Assembly (NCBI RefSeq): GCF_014842915.1
Contig: NZ_JACYXI010000001.1
Span: 593,887 to 657,886 of the forward strand
Direction of reading: 5' to 3'
Length of the DNA stretch: 64,000 bases
Source of the DNA: Roseibium litorale
Lineage (GTDB): Bacteria > Pseudomonadota > Alphaproteobacteria > Rhizobiales > Stappiaceae
Shown: positions 29,230 to 37,991 of the stretch, one piece after another
Position numbering within the stretch: position 1 is the stretch's first letter
Layout: each line of letters starts with the position of its first letter
Notes under the pieces: generated by a model
What the model was told of the DNA's origin: nothing
Seen by the model: only the letters and a program-made list of their open reading frames with translations
Database searches by the model: none
Program-made: the position numbers and the translations under genes

Positions 29230-30720
29230 TTACTCGTCCTCAATCCGCACCGGCACGAAGCGCAGTTCACCGGACTGGTTGGAGAGCAGGAGAAGCGCCG
29301 ACCGGCGGCCGTCCTTCTTCAGCTTTTCCACTTGAGCCTTGACGTCATCGGGTGTCGACACAGGCTCCTGCGCAACTTCCTTTATGACATCGCCGGCCTG
29401 AACCCGCTTGTCCTCGGCAGAACTGCCCGGATTTACCTTGCGGACGACAACGCCAGTCACATCCGCCTCAATGGAGAACTCCTCACGAGCTGCATCGTCC
29501 AGTTCACTCAGGACCATGCCCAGGATCTCAGTCTCTTCCGGAGCGACTTTGTCTTCGCCCTGGCCGCTGTCCTTGGTTTCCTTGACCTCTTCGGCTGCTT
29601 CCTCCAGCTTGCCGACAGTGACCTTCAGGGTGATCTTCTCACCTTTGCGCAGGACAACCACATCCACAGCATCACCGATGGTGGTTTCCGCGACCATGCG
29701 GGGCAGTTCCCGCATGGTCGCGACCTTGCGGCCATCAAATTCCAGGATCACGTCACCCGGTTCTATCTTGGCTTCCTCGGCAGGACCACCTTCATTGACA
29801 CCAGCGACAAGAGCACCGGAAGCAGACGCCATGCCGAGGCTTTCGGCGATGTCATCGGTCACTTCCTGAATGCGCACGCCGAGCCAGCCGCGGCGGGTCT
29901 CACCGAATTCCTGCAACTGGGCAATCACTCGGGTCGCGGTCTTGGAGGGAATGGCAAAGCCGATGCCGATGGAACCACCCGAAGGCGAGATGATCGCCGT
30001 GTTGATGCCGATGACGTTGCCGTCCATGTCGAACAGCGGACCGCCCGAGTTGCCGCGGTTGATCGCAGCGTCCGTCTGGATGAAGTTGTCGTAAGGACCA
30101 GCATTGATATCACGGTTGCGGGCAGACACGATGCCAACCGTCACGGTGCCACCAAGGCCAAACGGGTTGCCGATGGCCATCACCCAGTCACCAACGCGGA
30201 TCTTGTCGCTGTCGCCGAAGCTGACCGATGTCAGCGGCTTTTCCGGGGTGACCTTCAGAACTGCCAGGTCAGTCTTCTCGTCCGTGCCGATCAGCTCGGC
30301 CTTCAGCTTGGTGCCATCATTGAAATTGGCGGTGATTTCATCTGCGCCTTCAATGACGTGGTTGTTGGTGATGATGATGCCCTTCTCGCCGTCAATGACG
30401 AAGCCGGACCCCAGGGACTGAACCCGGCGCGGACGGTCATCATCCCGGTTCTGCTGATTGAAGAACTCTTCAAAGAACTCCTGGAAGGGCGAACCTTCCG
30501 GAACTTCAGGAAGCGGCACCGTGCGCTTGGCCTTCACCGTTTGAGCGGTGGAAATATTCACCACCGCATCGCCGAGCTTCTCGGCAAGATCGGCAACGGA
30601 AACCGGTCCCTGCGCCTGCGCGGCCGGTATCGGCTGCACCGCGAGCATGCCGCCGACCATTGCCGCGGCTGCCAGGGACTTCGCCTTCACGAGGCCCTGA
30701 TTGAAAATCTGTGACACCAT
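29230..30720 (-). CDS. degP: Do-like periplasmic serine protease (DegP/HtrA family)
   Basis: Periplasmic protease/chaperone of the HtrA family, 496 residues. A Sec signal precedes AQAQ near residue 37. The catalytic triad is His121 (ITNNHVIEGA), Asp151 (KTDLAVL) and Ser225 (NRGNSGGPLF). Two PDZ domains follow, about residues 275-365 and 395-490, separated by an acidic Lys/Glu-rich linker. GGAGGA precedes ATG 30720. It lies downstream of hflK-hflC-DUF2065 on the same strand but behind a terminator, so it probably has its own, possibly envelope-stress, promoter within the 163-bp gap. Confidence 0.95.
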   Translation of the reverse strand: MVSQIFNQGLVKAKSLAAAAMVGGMLAVQPIPAAQAQGPVSVADLAEKLGDAVVNISTAQTVKAKRTVPLPEVPEGSPFQEFFEEFFNQQNRDDDRPRRVQSLGSGFVIDGEKGIIITNNHVIEGADEITANFNDGTKLKAELIGTDEKTDLAVLKVTPEKPLTSVSFGDSDKIRVGDWVMAIGNPFGLGGTVTVGIVSARNRDINAGPYDNFIQTDAAINRGNSGGPLFDMDGNVIGINTAIISPSGGSIGIGFAIPSKTATRVIAQLQEFGETRRGWLGVRIQEVTDDIAESLGMASASGALVAGVNEGGPAEEAKIEPGDVILEFDGRKVATMRELPRMVAETTIGDAVDVVVLRKGEKITLKVTVGKLEEAAEEVKETKDSGQGEDKVAPEETEILGMVLSELDDAAREEFSIEADVTGVVVRKVNPGSSAEDKRVQAGDVIKEVAQEPVSTPDDVKAQVEKLKKDGRRSALLLLSNQSGELRFVPVRIEDE

Positions 30721-30830
30721 AAGGTCATTCCTCCATCCAGAGCGGAACCAGTAAGCCGGTTCACACCCATGGTCAGGTCGGTCTTTCGTTTTTGCCCAGC
30801 CACAGCCTACCCTAGAGGCCGTACAGGGCG

Positions 30831-30875
30831 GAATGAAAAACGGTGCGGCAAGGGGTCTATCCCCCGCCGCACCGT
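30831..30875 (-). terminator. Terminator after the hflK-hflC-DUF2065 operon
   Basis: 10-bp arms ACGGTGCGGC (30840-30849) and GCCGCACCGT (30866-30875); on the minus strand a run of five T residues follows. It ends the operon just after the DUF2065 stop. Confidence 0.85.
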
Positions 30876-30883
30876 CGTTTTGA

Positions 30884-31069
30884 TCAGCCGCGAACCAGCC
30901 AGACGATCAGCACACCCGCAATCAAGGCGCCAAGCCCAACGGTCCGCAGGATCTTATCAGGCGTTTCCAGCGCAGTGCGCATCACCTGTTTCATCCCGCC
31001 GGGGTTCAGCGCATAGAGCGTGCCCTCCAGGGCAAGCGCCATCGCCACGGCGACGATGAGATCCTTCAT
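30884..31069 (-). CDS. DUF2065 (YjeT-like) small membrane protein
   Basis: 61 residues with two hydrophobic helices (about 3-20 and 42-59) joined by the polar ALNPGGMKQVMRTALETPD. The LNPGGM turn is typical of DUF2065. Its start overlaps the hflC stop by 4 bp (ATGA), so it is translationally coupled to hflC, and DUF2065 genes are commonly found beside hflKC. The function is unknown; an accessory role for the HflKC complex is inference. Confidence 0.88.
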   Translation of the reverse strand: MKDLIVAVAMALALEGTLYALNPGGMKQVMRTALETPDKILRTVGLGALIAGVLIVWLVRG

Positions 31070-31995
31070 TGTGCGGGCGCTGCCGGATCCGGAGCCTGCA
31101 AGCGGCGGCCAGAGTTGCCTTCCGTGTTTTCAGAGGCACCCATCGGGTCCTTGAAGTAGCGGAAGAAGCTGGAGTCCGGAGACAGAACAAGGTTTGTGTC
31201 ACCCTGCTTCAGTCCGGATTCATATGCCTGCATCGATCGGTAGAAGGCGAAGAAGTCCGGGTCCTGGTTGAACGCTTCAGCGAAGATCTTGTTCCGTTGC
31301 GCATCGCCTTCACCGCGGACGATTTCAGCGTCACGCTTGGCTTCCGCAACAAGAACCGTGGCATCACGATCCGCACGGGAACGGATACGGCGGGCTTGTT
31401 CCTCACCCTGTGCACGAAGCTCGGTTGCCTCACGCTGACGTTCTGTCTGCATCCGGCCAAAGATCGCCTGGCTGTTCGCTTCCGGCAGATCCGCACGGCG
31501 GATCTTCACGTCGACGACCTCGATCCCGAGTTCGGATGCGCTGGCACTGACATCCCGGCGGATGTTTTCCATCACACCAGACCGGTTGTCACGCACCACT
31601 GCCGAGAAGGACGTGCGTCCCAGTTCCGAACGCAGAGACGACTGCAGGAACGTGGACAGACGCTGATTGGCAACGCGGATGTTCTGAACACGCTGGTAGA
31701 ACAGCACCGGGTTGGAAATCTTGTAGCGGGCAAAGGCATCCACGACGAGACGCTTCTTGTCCGCAGCAATGGCTTCCAGCGGCGGCATGTTGAGATCAAG
31801 GATCCGCTTGTCCAGATAGACGACATTCTGGAACGGGGACGGAAGCTTGAAGTTCAGCCCCGGCTCCTGGACGACCTTGTCGATACGCCCGAAAGTCAGG
31901 ACGAGAGCCTGCTGGGTCGGATTGACGATGAACATGCAGGCGTAAGCCGCAACCGCGGCGATGGCGAGCAAAATGACGAGAATACCGCTACGCAT
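31066..31995 (-). CDS. hflC: HflC, SPFH-domain modulator of FtsH
   Basis: 309-residue subunit of the HflKC cage that surrounds the FtsH protease in the inner membrane. One N-terminal membrane helix (residues about 4-25) is followed by the SPFH/band-7 domain (LTFGRIDKVVQEPGLNFKLP) and a long coiled-coil region rich in Arg and Glu (residues about 170-240). The start codon overlaps the hflK stop by one base (TAATG), and DUF2065 follows with a 4-bp overlap: a tight three-gene operon. Confidence 0.95.
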   Translation of the reverse strand: MRSGILVILLAIAAVAAYACMFIVNPTQQALVLTFGRIDKVVQEPGLNFKLPSPFQNVVYLDKRILDLNMPPLEAIAADKKRLVVDAFARYKISNPVLFYQRVQNIRVANQRLSTFLQSSLRSELGRTSFSAVVRDNRSGVMENIRRDVSASASELGIEVVDVKIRRADLPEANSQAIFGRMQTERQREATELRAQGEEQARRIRSRADRDATVLVAEAKRDAEIVRGEGDAQRNKIFAEAFNQDPDFFAFYRSMQAYESGLKQGDTNLVLSPDSSFFRYFKDPMGASENTEGNSGRRLQAPDPAAPAQ

Positions 31996-33191
31996 TACTG
32001 GTTCCCTCCGGTACGGCCGGACGCGCTGGAACGCGAAGCGTTCAGTTCATTGAGCGGCAGGTAAGGCACGACACCCTGTCCGGACACTCCGCTGTCGATG
32101 ATCACCTTCGAGTTCGCACCAAGCACCTTTTCCAGGGTTTCAAGATACATGCGCTCACGGGTCACATCAGGGGCGTTCTTGTATTCCTCATAAATCTTGA
32201 GGAAACGCTGGGACTGACCGGTCGCCTCGGCGATGGTCTGCTCCCGGTATGCATTGGCTGCTTCAGAAACGCGGGCTGCTTCACCACGCGCTTCCGGAAC
32301 AACCCGGTTGGCATAGGATTGAGCCTCGTTCTGGATGCGCTCCTGGTCGGCACGGGCCGCCTGAACATCACGGAAGGCATCGATCACCTGGTTGGGCGGA
32401 TCGACCTTCTGCATCTGGACTTCGGTGATTTCCATGCCGGACTTGTAGGAATCCAGTGTCTGCTGCATGAGCTGGCGGACGTCATTCTGGATGGAAACCC
32501 GGTTTTCCGTCAGGATCGCGTCGATCTTGGAACGGCCAACCACTTCGCGCATGGCACTTTCGGCAACCGCCTTAACGGTGCCTTCCGGATCCTGGATATT
32601 GAACAGATAGTCCGAGATCCCCTCACGGGTGTTCCGGATACGCCACTGAACCTTGAAGCCGACGTCGACGATGTTTTCGTCACCAGTCAGCATGAGGCTC
32701 TCAGCAGGCACATCGCGCGAGCGGATCGTGCTGCCGGCGATGATTTCCTCAACACCAACGGTCAACTCGCGCTGCAGTTCGACCTGCGGCGTTTCGACGG
32801 ATCCGATCGGATAAGGCCAGTTGTAGTTCAGACCGGTTCCGGTCTGGTCAACCACCTTGCCCAGCACCAGTTCGACGCCGACTTCGCCTTCCTCAACCCG
32901 GTAGAAACCAGAGGAAGCCCAGATCACCGCAACCACACCGATGACCAGCGCGGCACCGGCAAAGCCAAGCCCGCCGCCGCCACCGCCCGGCAGAACCGAC
33001 TTCATGCGGTCCTGTGTGCGCTTGAGCAATTCATCAAGGTCCGGCGGCTGGTTGCCGCCGCCGCGGTTGGGTCCGCCGCCCCATGGGCCGCCGTTGTTAC
33101 CGCCGCCGCCACCGCTGCCCCATGGGCCGCCGTTGTTGCCGCCACCCTTCCAGGGGCCACCACCGCCACCTGACTGATTGCTCCAAGGCAT
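31995..33191 (-). CDS. hflK: HflK, SPFH-domain modulator of FtsH
   Basis: Partner of HflC, 398 residues from ATG 33191, chosen because an AAGGAAG site precedes it and because MPWSNQSGGGGGPW is the usual HflK start; the frame continues upstream but without homology. Residues 1-50 are Gly/Asn/Pro/Trp-rich with repeated NNGGPWG, typical of alphaproteobacterial HflK. A membrane helix lies at about 75-95, then the SPFH domain (GEVGVELVLGKVVDQTGTGL) and coiled coil. First gene of the hflK-hflC-DUF2065 operon. Confidence 0.95.
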   Translation of the reverse strand: MPWSNQSGGGGGPWKGGGNNGGPWGSGGGGGNNGGPWGGGPNRGGGNQPPDLDELLKRTQDRMKSVLPGGGGGGLGFAGAALVIGVVAVIWASSGFYRVEEGEVGVELVLGKVVDQTGTGLNYNWPYPIGSVETPQVELQRELTVGVEEIIAGSTIRSRDVPAESLMLTGDENIVDVGFKVQWRIRNTREGISDYLFNIQDPEGTVKAVAESAMREVVGRSKIDAILTENRVSIQNDVRQLMQQTLDSYKSGMEITEVQMQKVDPPNQVIDAFRDVQAARADQERIQNEAQSYANRVVPEARGEAARVSEAANAYREQTIAEATGQSQRFLKIYEEYKNAPDVTRERMYLETLEKVLGANSKVIIDSGVSGQGVVPYLPLNELNASRSSASGRTGGNQ

Positions 33192-33366
33192 CAAGACTTC
33201 CTTCTGTCCGGCCCGGTTTGTCAGGAGGCATAAGCCTCCGTTCCGGGTTTCATCCTGGCTGTTCTGACTCACCGCAGGTTATAAGGAGGTTACCGGCACG
33301 GTTCAACGCACACCGCTTATCGGACCGGTAAGACGGGCCTCCCCCACCTTTGCTTTTTCCTCTCGG

Positions 33367-33396
33367 CACGTGGGAAAAAAACCGCTCTGTTTCAAG
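33367..33396 (-). promoter_or_regulatory. Possible heat-shock (RpoH) promoter upstream of hflK
   Basis: On the minus strand CTTGAAA (33396-33390), about 15 bp, then CCCACGTG resembles the sigma32 pattern CTTGAAA...CCCCATNT. It lies about 175 bp upstream of hflK in a 331-bp gap (33192-33522) with no gene. The -10 match is partial. Confidence 0.3.
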
Positions 33397-33522
33397 AGAC
33401 GGGTGGAGCAAAACCGGAAAATAGTTGAAGAAAGCGACCAGATCCGTTCCAGCCATTCCAGATTTCTGAATGTTAGACCGTTTCCCGGCTCATAATGCCG
33501 CAGAAAAACCTCAAGCCGCGCC

Positions 33523-34008
33523 TCAGACAGGCTTGATCATGTCCACATGCTCAATACCATCTTCCAGGTAAATTTCGGAACTGCGCTTGAAGCCGAAGCC
33601 TTCATAAAAGGCCTCAAGATGAGCCTGGGCGCTGAGATGAACCGGCTGGCCCGGCCTGCATTCCTCAACCTTTTTCATGGCTTCCGCCATAAGATAGTCC
33701 CCCAGCCGTTTGCCGCGCCAGGCCTTGTGGACCACCACCCGGCCAATCCGGGTTTCCCGTCCCGTATCGTCAGACAGGAAGATCCGGACAGCTGCGATCA
33801 CCAGATGATCGTCCTGCAACAACAGGAAATGCAGAGCATCGGGATCCTTGCCGTCGATCTCCGGAAACAGGCAGTTCTGCTCCAGCATGAAAACATCCTG
33901 GCGCATCTTCAACAATCCGTGAACCTGACGCGCGCTCAAGTCATCGAACGCCGCCCACACCCCGGAGAGGTTATCGGGAAGACTGATCCGTTTTTCAATT
34001 CCACTCAT
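33523..34008 (-). CDS. ElaA-like GNAT acetyltransferase
   Basis: 161-residue GNAT of the ElaA type. It has the conserved LLKMRQDVFMLEQNCLFPEIDGKD (cited here as LLKMRQDVFMLEQ and NCLFPEIDGKD), the acetyl-CoA loop RIGRVVVHKAWRGKRLGDYL, and the end SAQAHLEAFYEGFGF. Its start overlaps the folA stop by 4 bp, so it is coupled to folA. The target is unknown. Confidence 0.87.
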   Translation of the reverse strand: MSGIEKRISLPDNLSGVWAAFDDLSARQVHGLLKMRQDVFMLEQNCLFPEIDGKDPDALHFLLLQDDHLVIAAVRIFLSDDTGRETRIGRVVVHKAWRGKRLGDYLMAEAMKKVEECRPGQPVHLSAQAHLEAFYEGFGFKRSSEIYLEDGIEHVDMIKPV

Positions 34009-34514
34009 TTGCGCCGCCTGTAAGTCACGAAGGTGAAATCGGCACTGTCCTTTTCACCCCGCTCGCCCGGAACGCGGGACACTTCTTCCCAAACCGCCGG
34101 ATCAATCTCGGGGAAGGTCGTATCGCCTTCCGGCTCACTGTTCACTTCAGTGATTTCGAGACGGTCCGTCATGGAAAGCGCCTGACGATAAATCTCGCCG
34201 CCGCCCATGATGATGACCTCGCGGACCCGCATTTCAGCGGCCAGATTGGCCGCCCGCTGCAAAGCGGATTCAAGCGAGGGAAAGGCTTCCGCCCCTTCAG
34301 GGGTGTAGTTAGCATCGCGCGTGACGACCAGATTGGGCCGCTCCGGCAAGGGGCGCCCGAAAGAGACGAAGGTCTTGCGCCCCATGATTGACGGCTTGCC
34401 GATCGTCATCGCCTTGAACCGCTTCAGATCAGAGGGAAGCCGCCAGGGCATGTGATTTTCCGAGCCGATCACCCCATTGCGGGCAACTGCTGCAAAAATA
34501 ACGATATTTGGCAT
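34005..34514 (-). CDS. folA: Dihydrofolate reductase
   Basis: Reduces dihydrofolate with NADPH, restoring the folate used up by ThyA (cytosol, 169 residues). Motifs: NGVIGSENHMPWRLPSDLKRF (cited as NGVIGSENHMPW and RLPSDLKRF), GRKTFVSFGRPLPERPNLVV, and MGGGEIYRQALSMTDRLEITEV (cited as MGGGEIYRQAL). ATG 34514 was chosen because GGAGG precedes it; an upstream in-frame GTG (34535) is less likely. It lies 1.1 kb downstream of thyA on the same strand with a transporter gene between. Confidence 0.96.
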   Translation of the reverse strand: MPNIVIFAAVARNGVIGSENHMPWRLPSDLKRFKAMTIGKPSIMGRKTFVSFGRPLPERPNLVVTRDANYTPEGAEAFPSLESALQRAANLAAEMRVREVIIMGGGEIYRQALSMTDRLEITEVNSEPEGDTTFPEIDPAVWEEVSRVPGERGEKDSADFTFVTYRRRK

Positions 34515-34648
34515 CCAAGCCTCCGTGATCGACACACTTGCCTCCGCTGTCTCCTAACACGAGGGGGACAGGGTTGGAATGCACTGACCGATTTAGGGTA
34601 GCGGCTGGCCCTTCAGAACGAGGCCTAGACAATTTGCGCGATCAGGCG

Positions 34649-35551
34649 TTACGCCGTTCTTGCAACCTTGCGCCCGCGCCAGAGGATGAAGAGACCTGAG
34701 GCCACGATCAGGACGCATCCTGTGATCATCGGCAAATCAAGCGTTTCGCCGAAAAGGAAGATCCCGAGCGCAGCCCCAAAGATCAGCCGGGAATAGCGGA
34801 AAGGTGTCACGCTGGCGACCTCTCCCGTCCTCATGGCCTTCATCAGCGAGGAATAGGCGCAGGCTCCGACGAGAACCGCCAGCGCGATGAAGCCGCCGCT
34901 CTTGAGATGGGGCAAGACCAGCGGAACACCCTCCCAGACAGAAACGATGACGCCGGCAATCAGCACCGTGACAAAGCCGTAGAAACCAAGAACATTGGTA
35001 CTGAGCGTCCGCGGCGCCGCACGGCTGGCAAGATCCCGTCCCGCAAAGCCCAGCATGCCCAGAACCGCCAGAATCGACAGCGGCGAGAAGGCTTCCGCTC
35101 CTGGCCTGAGAATGATCATCACCCCTAGCAATCCGATGGCGATAGCCGTCCAGCGGCGCCAGCCAACCTTTTCACCAAAGATCAGCGCAGCCCCCATGAC
35201 CACGACAATCGGCGTTGCCTGAAGAATCGCCGTGGCCGAAGACAAGGGCGTCAGAGCCAGCGCGAAGATATAAAACAAACGGCCCGTCAGCTCAAAGACG
35301 AAGCGGATCCGCATGGCTTTCGACAACACATCGGATACGAAGAGCCGCTCCCGGCGCGATGTAGCGGCGAGCGCAAAGACAATCGCTCCGCCCAGCCCGA
35401 ACAGCATGAGGATCTCGCCCACGGGAAGCTGCTTTGCGGCTGCCTTTACGAAGGTATCCTCAAGGGCGAACAGCGCCATGGCCAGAACCATGAACAGGCT
35501 GCCGATGAGATTGGCTCTGGAGCCGGAGGGGTGGGACTGCGCAAGGGTCAA
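34649..35551 (-). CDS. EamA/DMT-family transporter
   Basis: 300-residue inner-membrane protein with ten predicted helices in two homologous EamA halves (drug/metabolite transporter superfamily). The first half contains ALFALEDTFVKAAAKQLP and the second ends RYSRLIFGAALGIFLFGETL. The start codon is TTG (35551); no ATG or GTG gives a complete first helix, so the exact start is uncertain. Substrate unknown. It sits between thyA and folA on the same strand, only 57 bp after thyA, and is probably part of the same transcript. Confidence 0.87.
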   Translation of the reverse strand: MTLAQSHPSGSRANLIGSLFMVLAMALFALEDTFVKAAAKQLPVGEILMLFGLGGAIVFALAATSRRERLFVSDVLSKAMRIRFVFELTGRLFYIFALALTPLSSATAILQATPIVVVMGAALIFGEKVGWRRWTAIAIGLLGVMIILRPGAEAFSPLSILAVLGMLGFAGRDLASRAAPRTLSTNVLGFYGFVTVLIAGVIVSVWEGVPLVLPHLKSGGFIALAVLVGACAYSSLMKAMRTGEVASVTPFRYSRLIFGAALGIFLFGETLDLPMITGCVLIVASGLFILWRGRKVARTA

Positions 35552-35608
35552 GGCGGCACCTGTTCCGTCGAGGGAGGATGACCGCCCTGAAAACTCTGAA
35601 AATGAGGA

Positions 35609-36403
35609 TCAGACCGCAATCGGTGCGGCGATATGCGGATGGGGATCGTAGCCGGTCAGCTCGAAGTCTTCATAGCGGAAGGCGAAGAGGTCGGTCACAT
35701 CCGGGTTCAGCTTCATCTGTGGCAGCGGCCGTGGCGAACGGGTCAGCTGTTCGCGGGCCTGATCAAAGTGATTGGAATAAAGATGCGCATCACCAAGCGT
35801 GTGGACGAAATCGCCCGGCTTCAAGCCGGTCACCTGCGCGACCATCATGGTCAGCAGCGCATAGGAGGCGATGTTGAAAGGCACGCCGAGGAACACATCC
35901 GCAGAGCGCTGATAGAGCTGGCAGGACAGACGCCCATTGGCGACATAAAACTGAAACAGGGCGTGGCAGGGCGGAAGGGCCATCTCGTCGACCAGCGCCG
36001 GGTTCCAGGCCGAGACGATCAAACGGCGGCTTTCCGGGTTCCGGGCAATCATGTCCAGGAGATTGGAAATCTGGTCGATAGAGCCGCCGTCCGGCGCGGG
36101 CCAGGAGCGCCACTGATAACCATAGACCGGCCCCAGATCGCCATTCTCGTCAGCCCAATCGTCCCAGATCTTGACGCCGTTTTCCTTCAGATAGGCGATA
36201 TTGGTATCGCCCTTCAGGAACCACAGCAGCTCGTGAATGATGGAGCGCAGATGCAGCTTCTTGGTCGTGACCAGCGGAAATCCGTCTTCAAGATTGAAGC
36301 GCATCTGATGACCGAACACAGACCGGGTCCCGGTTCCCGTCCGGTCACCACGATCCGTGCCCTCATCGAGAATTTTCGCCAGAAGATCGAGATACTGCTG
36401 CAC
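35609..36403 (-). CDS. thyA: Thymidylate synthase
   Basis: Converts dUMP to dTMP with methylene-tetrahydrofolate (cytosol dimer, 264 residues, same length as E. coli ThyA). The nucleophile is Cys146 in [29 protein letters not shown] and [20 protein letters not shown] are classic. The start is GTG (36403), supported by exact alignment of [15 protein letters not shown] with known N-termini and by an AAGGG site upstream. Probably the first gene of a thyA-EamA-folA-GNAT transcription unit. Confidence 0.97.
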   Translation of the reverse strand: MQQYLDLLAKILDEGTDRGDRTGTGTRSVFGHQMRFNLEDGFPLVTTKKLHLRSIIHELLWFLKGDTNIAYLKENGVKIWDDWADENGDLGPVYGYQWRSWPAPDGGSIDQISNLLDMIARNPESRRLIVSAWNPALVDEMALPPCHALFQFYVANGRLSCQLYQRSADVFLGVPFNIASYALLTMMVAQVTGLKPGDFVHTLGDAHLYSNHFDQAREQLTRSPRPLPQMKLNPDVTDLFAFRYEDFELTGYDPHPHIAAPIAV

Positions 36404-36592
36404 CAGTGTGGCCCTTCATCCTTTGCCGCAAACCATGGACTTGACTGCCTCTGACAGTCAGCTCCAGCGGATTGCGCCAGTTTAGATGTCTTTTGAAACT
36501 GGATTGCAGAAGATTCGCAAGCTTTGCACGGGTTTGCACCCGTTATTCCTCCGCAATGCCCCCTCCCAACTGGGCACAAAGTTGCGAAGGGG

Positions 36593-36621
36593 TTTCCTTT
36601 GCCGGGGAGAGCGCCTATATC
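36593..36621 (+). promoter_or_regulatory. Possible promoter of ssrA
   Basis: TTTCCT (36593-36598), 17 bp, TATATC (36616-36621). Only the -10 is a good match. It would start transcription near 36628, just before the acceptor piece. Confidence 0.35.
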
Positions 36622-36627
36622 TGGGCT

Positions 36628-36950
36628 GCTGGGCAACCAGCTATGGCAATAAACGGTCAGTGCAATAAACCTATCGGACCCGGGGGCGGTACCCGGCGCC
36701 TCCACCACAGGGCATCAGGCAAAAGCCAGGTGCCTTGCGGCGGGGGCGAAATAGGATCGACGAGGGCGTAAAGACTGTGCTTTTGCTCGGCATTGTACCA
36801 CCGTCATCGGGCTATCTTAATAGTTGCAAACGACAACTATGCTTCGGACGTCGCTGTCGCTGCGTAATGCGGTGCCAGTAGTCCACTAAAGCCCTTCCGG
36901 GTAGCACCGGAAGGCGGGGTCCGGAGGCACCTGGCAACAGAAGCCTCCAC
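36628..36950 (+). ncRNA. ssrA: Two-piece (circularly permuted) tmRNA gene
   Basis: Trans-translation RNA in alphaproteobacterial permuted form. The acceptor piece comes first (about 36628-36707) and ends with CGCCTCC, A and an encoded CCA (36704-36707). The coding piece starts at 36742 with GGGGGCG, which pairs with CGCCTCC to form the acceptor stem; a short processed spacer (36708-36741) separates them. A T-arm with 5-bp stem CCGGG/CCCGG lies just before the acceptor 3' strand. ATAGG in the coding piece can pair with CCTAT in the acceptor piece. The tag frame is at 36826-36867. A hairpin (GGAGGC / GCCTCC, 36923-36948) marks the 3' end. Outer ends are approximate. Confidence 0.93.
36826..36867 (+). 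other. ssrA: tmRNA proteolysis-tag reading frame
   Basis: Resume codon GCA followed by codons for ANDNYASDVAVAA and TAA. The Ala-Ala end is the ClpXP degron, and the AANDN-like front matches the SspB-binding part of alphaproteobacterial tags. The sspB gene lies 300 bp downstream. Confidence 0.92.
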
Positions 36951-37165
36951 TTTCTCAAACATTCGCGTCTGGTTGCACAATCCCGTCAAACAGCGGCATG
37001 CCTCTTCCAAGTTGACGAGCATCCGCAGCGCGGCATTTGTGCTTTTCGTCTAGCCGTCTCGGTAATAATACGGGGGCGCGTCCAAATCGGCCCTTTCCTT
37101 TTGGTTCGCCAGACGGCAATGTGCGACAGAATCTTGAGTACCCAACACACTTTCACGATGAGACG

Positions 37166-37720
37166 ATGGCAGAAGACCTTCTCAGATACGACATCCTCAT
37201 TCAGGACGCGCTGCGTGGCGCCGTAAAGAAGATCCTTGCCGAAGTGGGCCGGACCGGGCTGCCCGGCGAGCATCATTTCTATATCGCTTTCGACACGACC
37301 GCTCCGGGCGTCCGCATTTCGCAGCGGCTCAAGGACCGGTACCCGCAGGAAATGACCATTGTCCTGCAGCACCAGTTCTGGGACTTGAACATCGGCGAAC
37401 ATGCCTTTGAAGTCGGCTTGTCCTTCGGCGGCGTGCCGGAAAAACTCCTGGTGCCCTATACTGCCATCAAAGGCTTCTTCGACCCCTCCGTGCAGTTCGC
37501 TCTCGAATTTGATCCGGGCAAGACGGCAGAAGAACTGCCCGAAGACCTGCTCGAAGCTGTCGAGGAACTGGCCCGCGCGGAAGAGACCGCAGTCTCTGCC
37601 GTCAAGTCGACCGGCGGGGAAGACGGCGGCGATGACGGGACCGACGGCTCTCCGAAAGGCCCGAAGGCTGATACCGGCGGCGAAGTGGTTTCCCTAGACG
37701 CTTTCCGCAAGAAAACCTGA
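37166..37720 (+). CDS. sspB: SspB, ClpXP adaptor for ssrA-tagged proteins (alpha type)
   Basis: 184-residue adaptor that binds the tmRNA tag and tethers tagged proteins to ClpX. The folded tag-binding domain spans about residues 1-135 (LRYDILIQDALRGAVKKIL, FYIAFDTTAPGVRIS, MTIVLQHQFWDL). A Glu/Asp/Gly-rich disordered linker follows, and the last residues VVSLDAFRKKT are the short conserved tail that docks on ClpX. ATG 37166 fits the known N-terminus; the frame is open upstream to 37037 without homology. Its position directly behind ssrA joins tag and adaptor at one locus. Confidence 0.93.
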   Translation: MAEDLLRYDILIQDALRGAVKKILAEVGRTGLPGEHHFYIAFDTTAPGVRISQRLKDRYPQEMTIVLQHQFWDLNIGEHAFEVGLSFGGVPEKLLVPYTAIKGFFDPSVQFALEFDPGKTAEELPEDLLEAVEELARAEETAVSAVKSTGGEDGGDDGTDGSPKGPKADTGGEVVSLDAFRKKT

Positions 37721-37754
37721 CCCCGGACACATCCGGTCTGGAGGTCCTGCGCCC

Positions 37755-37967
37755 ATGACTGCCGAGATCGTCAATCTTCGCCAGGCCCGCAAGCGCAAGG
37801 CACGCAGCGAGCGGGAAAAGACGGCTGACGCCAACCGTGTCGCCTTCGGCCGCAGCAAGGCCGAGCGCCAGCTTTCCGGAAAGACCAAAGCGCTTGAGAC
37901 GGCACGGATCGAGGCCCATCGCGTCGATCAGAGCACACCGGACACCGGCACGGAAAAGCCGGACTGA
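37755..37967 (+). CDS. DUF4169 family small basic protein
   Basis: 70 residues, highly basic at the N-terminus (NLRQARKRKARSEREK) with a helical centre (VAFGRSKAERQLSGKTKALE). This matches DUF4169, a small alphaproteobacterial family of unknown function usually found near sspB or fumC. It starts 34 bp after sspB and is followed by a ribbon-helix-helix gene; probably one transcript. Confidence 0.85.
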   Translation: MTAEIVNLRQARKRKARSEREKTADANRVAFGRSKAERQLSGKTKALETARIEAHRVDQSTPDTGTEKPD

Positions 37968-37991
37968 CACCGGCGGGACAAGAGCACACCA

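Noticed and set aside
29332..30714. Plus-strand ORF of 460 residues
   Set aside because: It is antisense to degP, whose domains and catalytic triad are intact.
33063..33191. Repetitive CCGCC-rich DNA at the start of hflK
   Set aside because: It encodes the Gly/Asn/Pro/Trp-rich N-terminus usual for alphaproteobacterial HflK and is not a separate repeat element.
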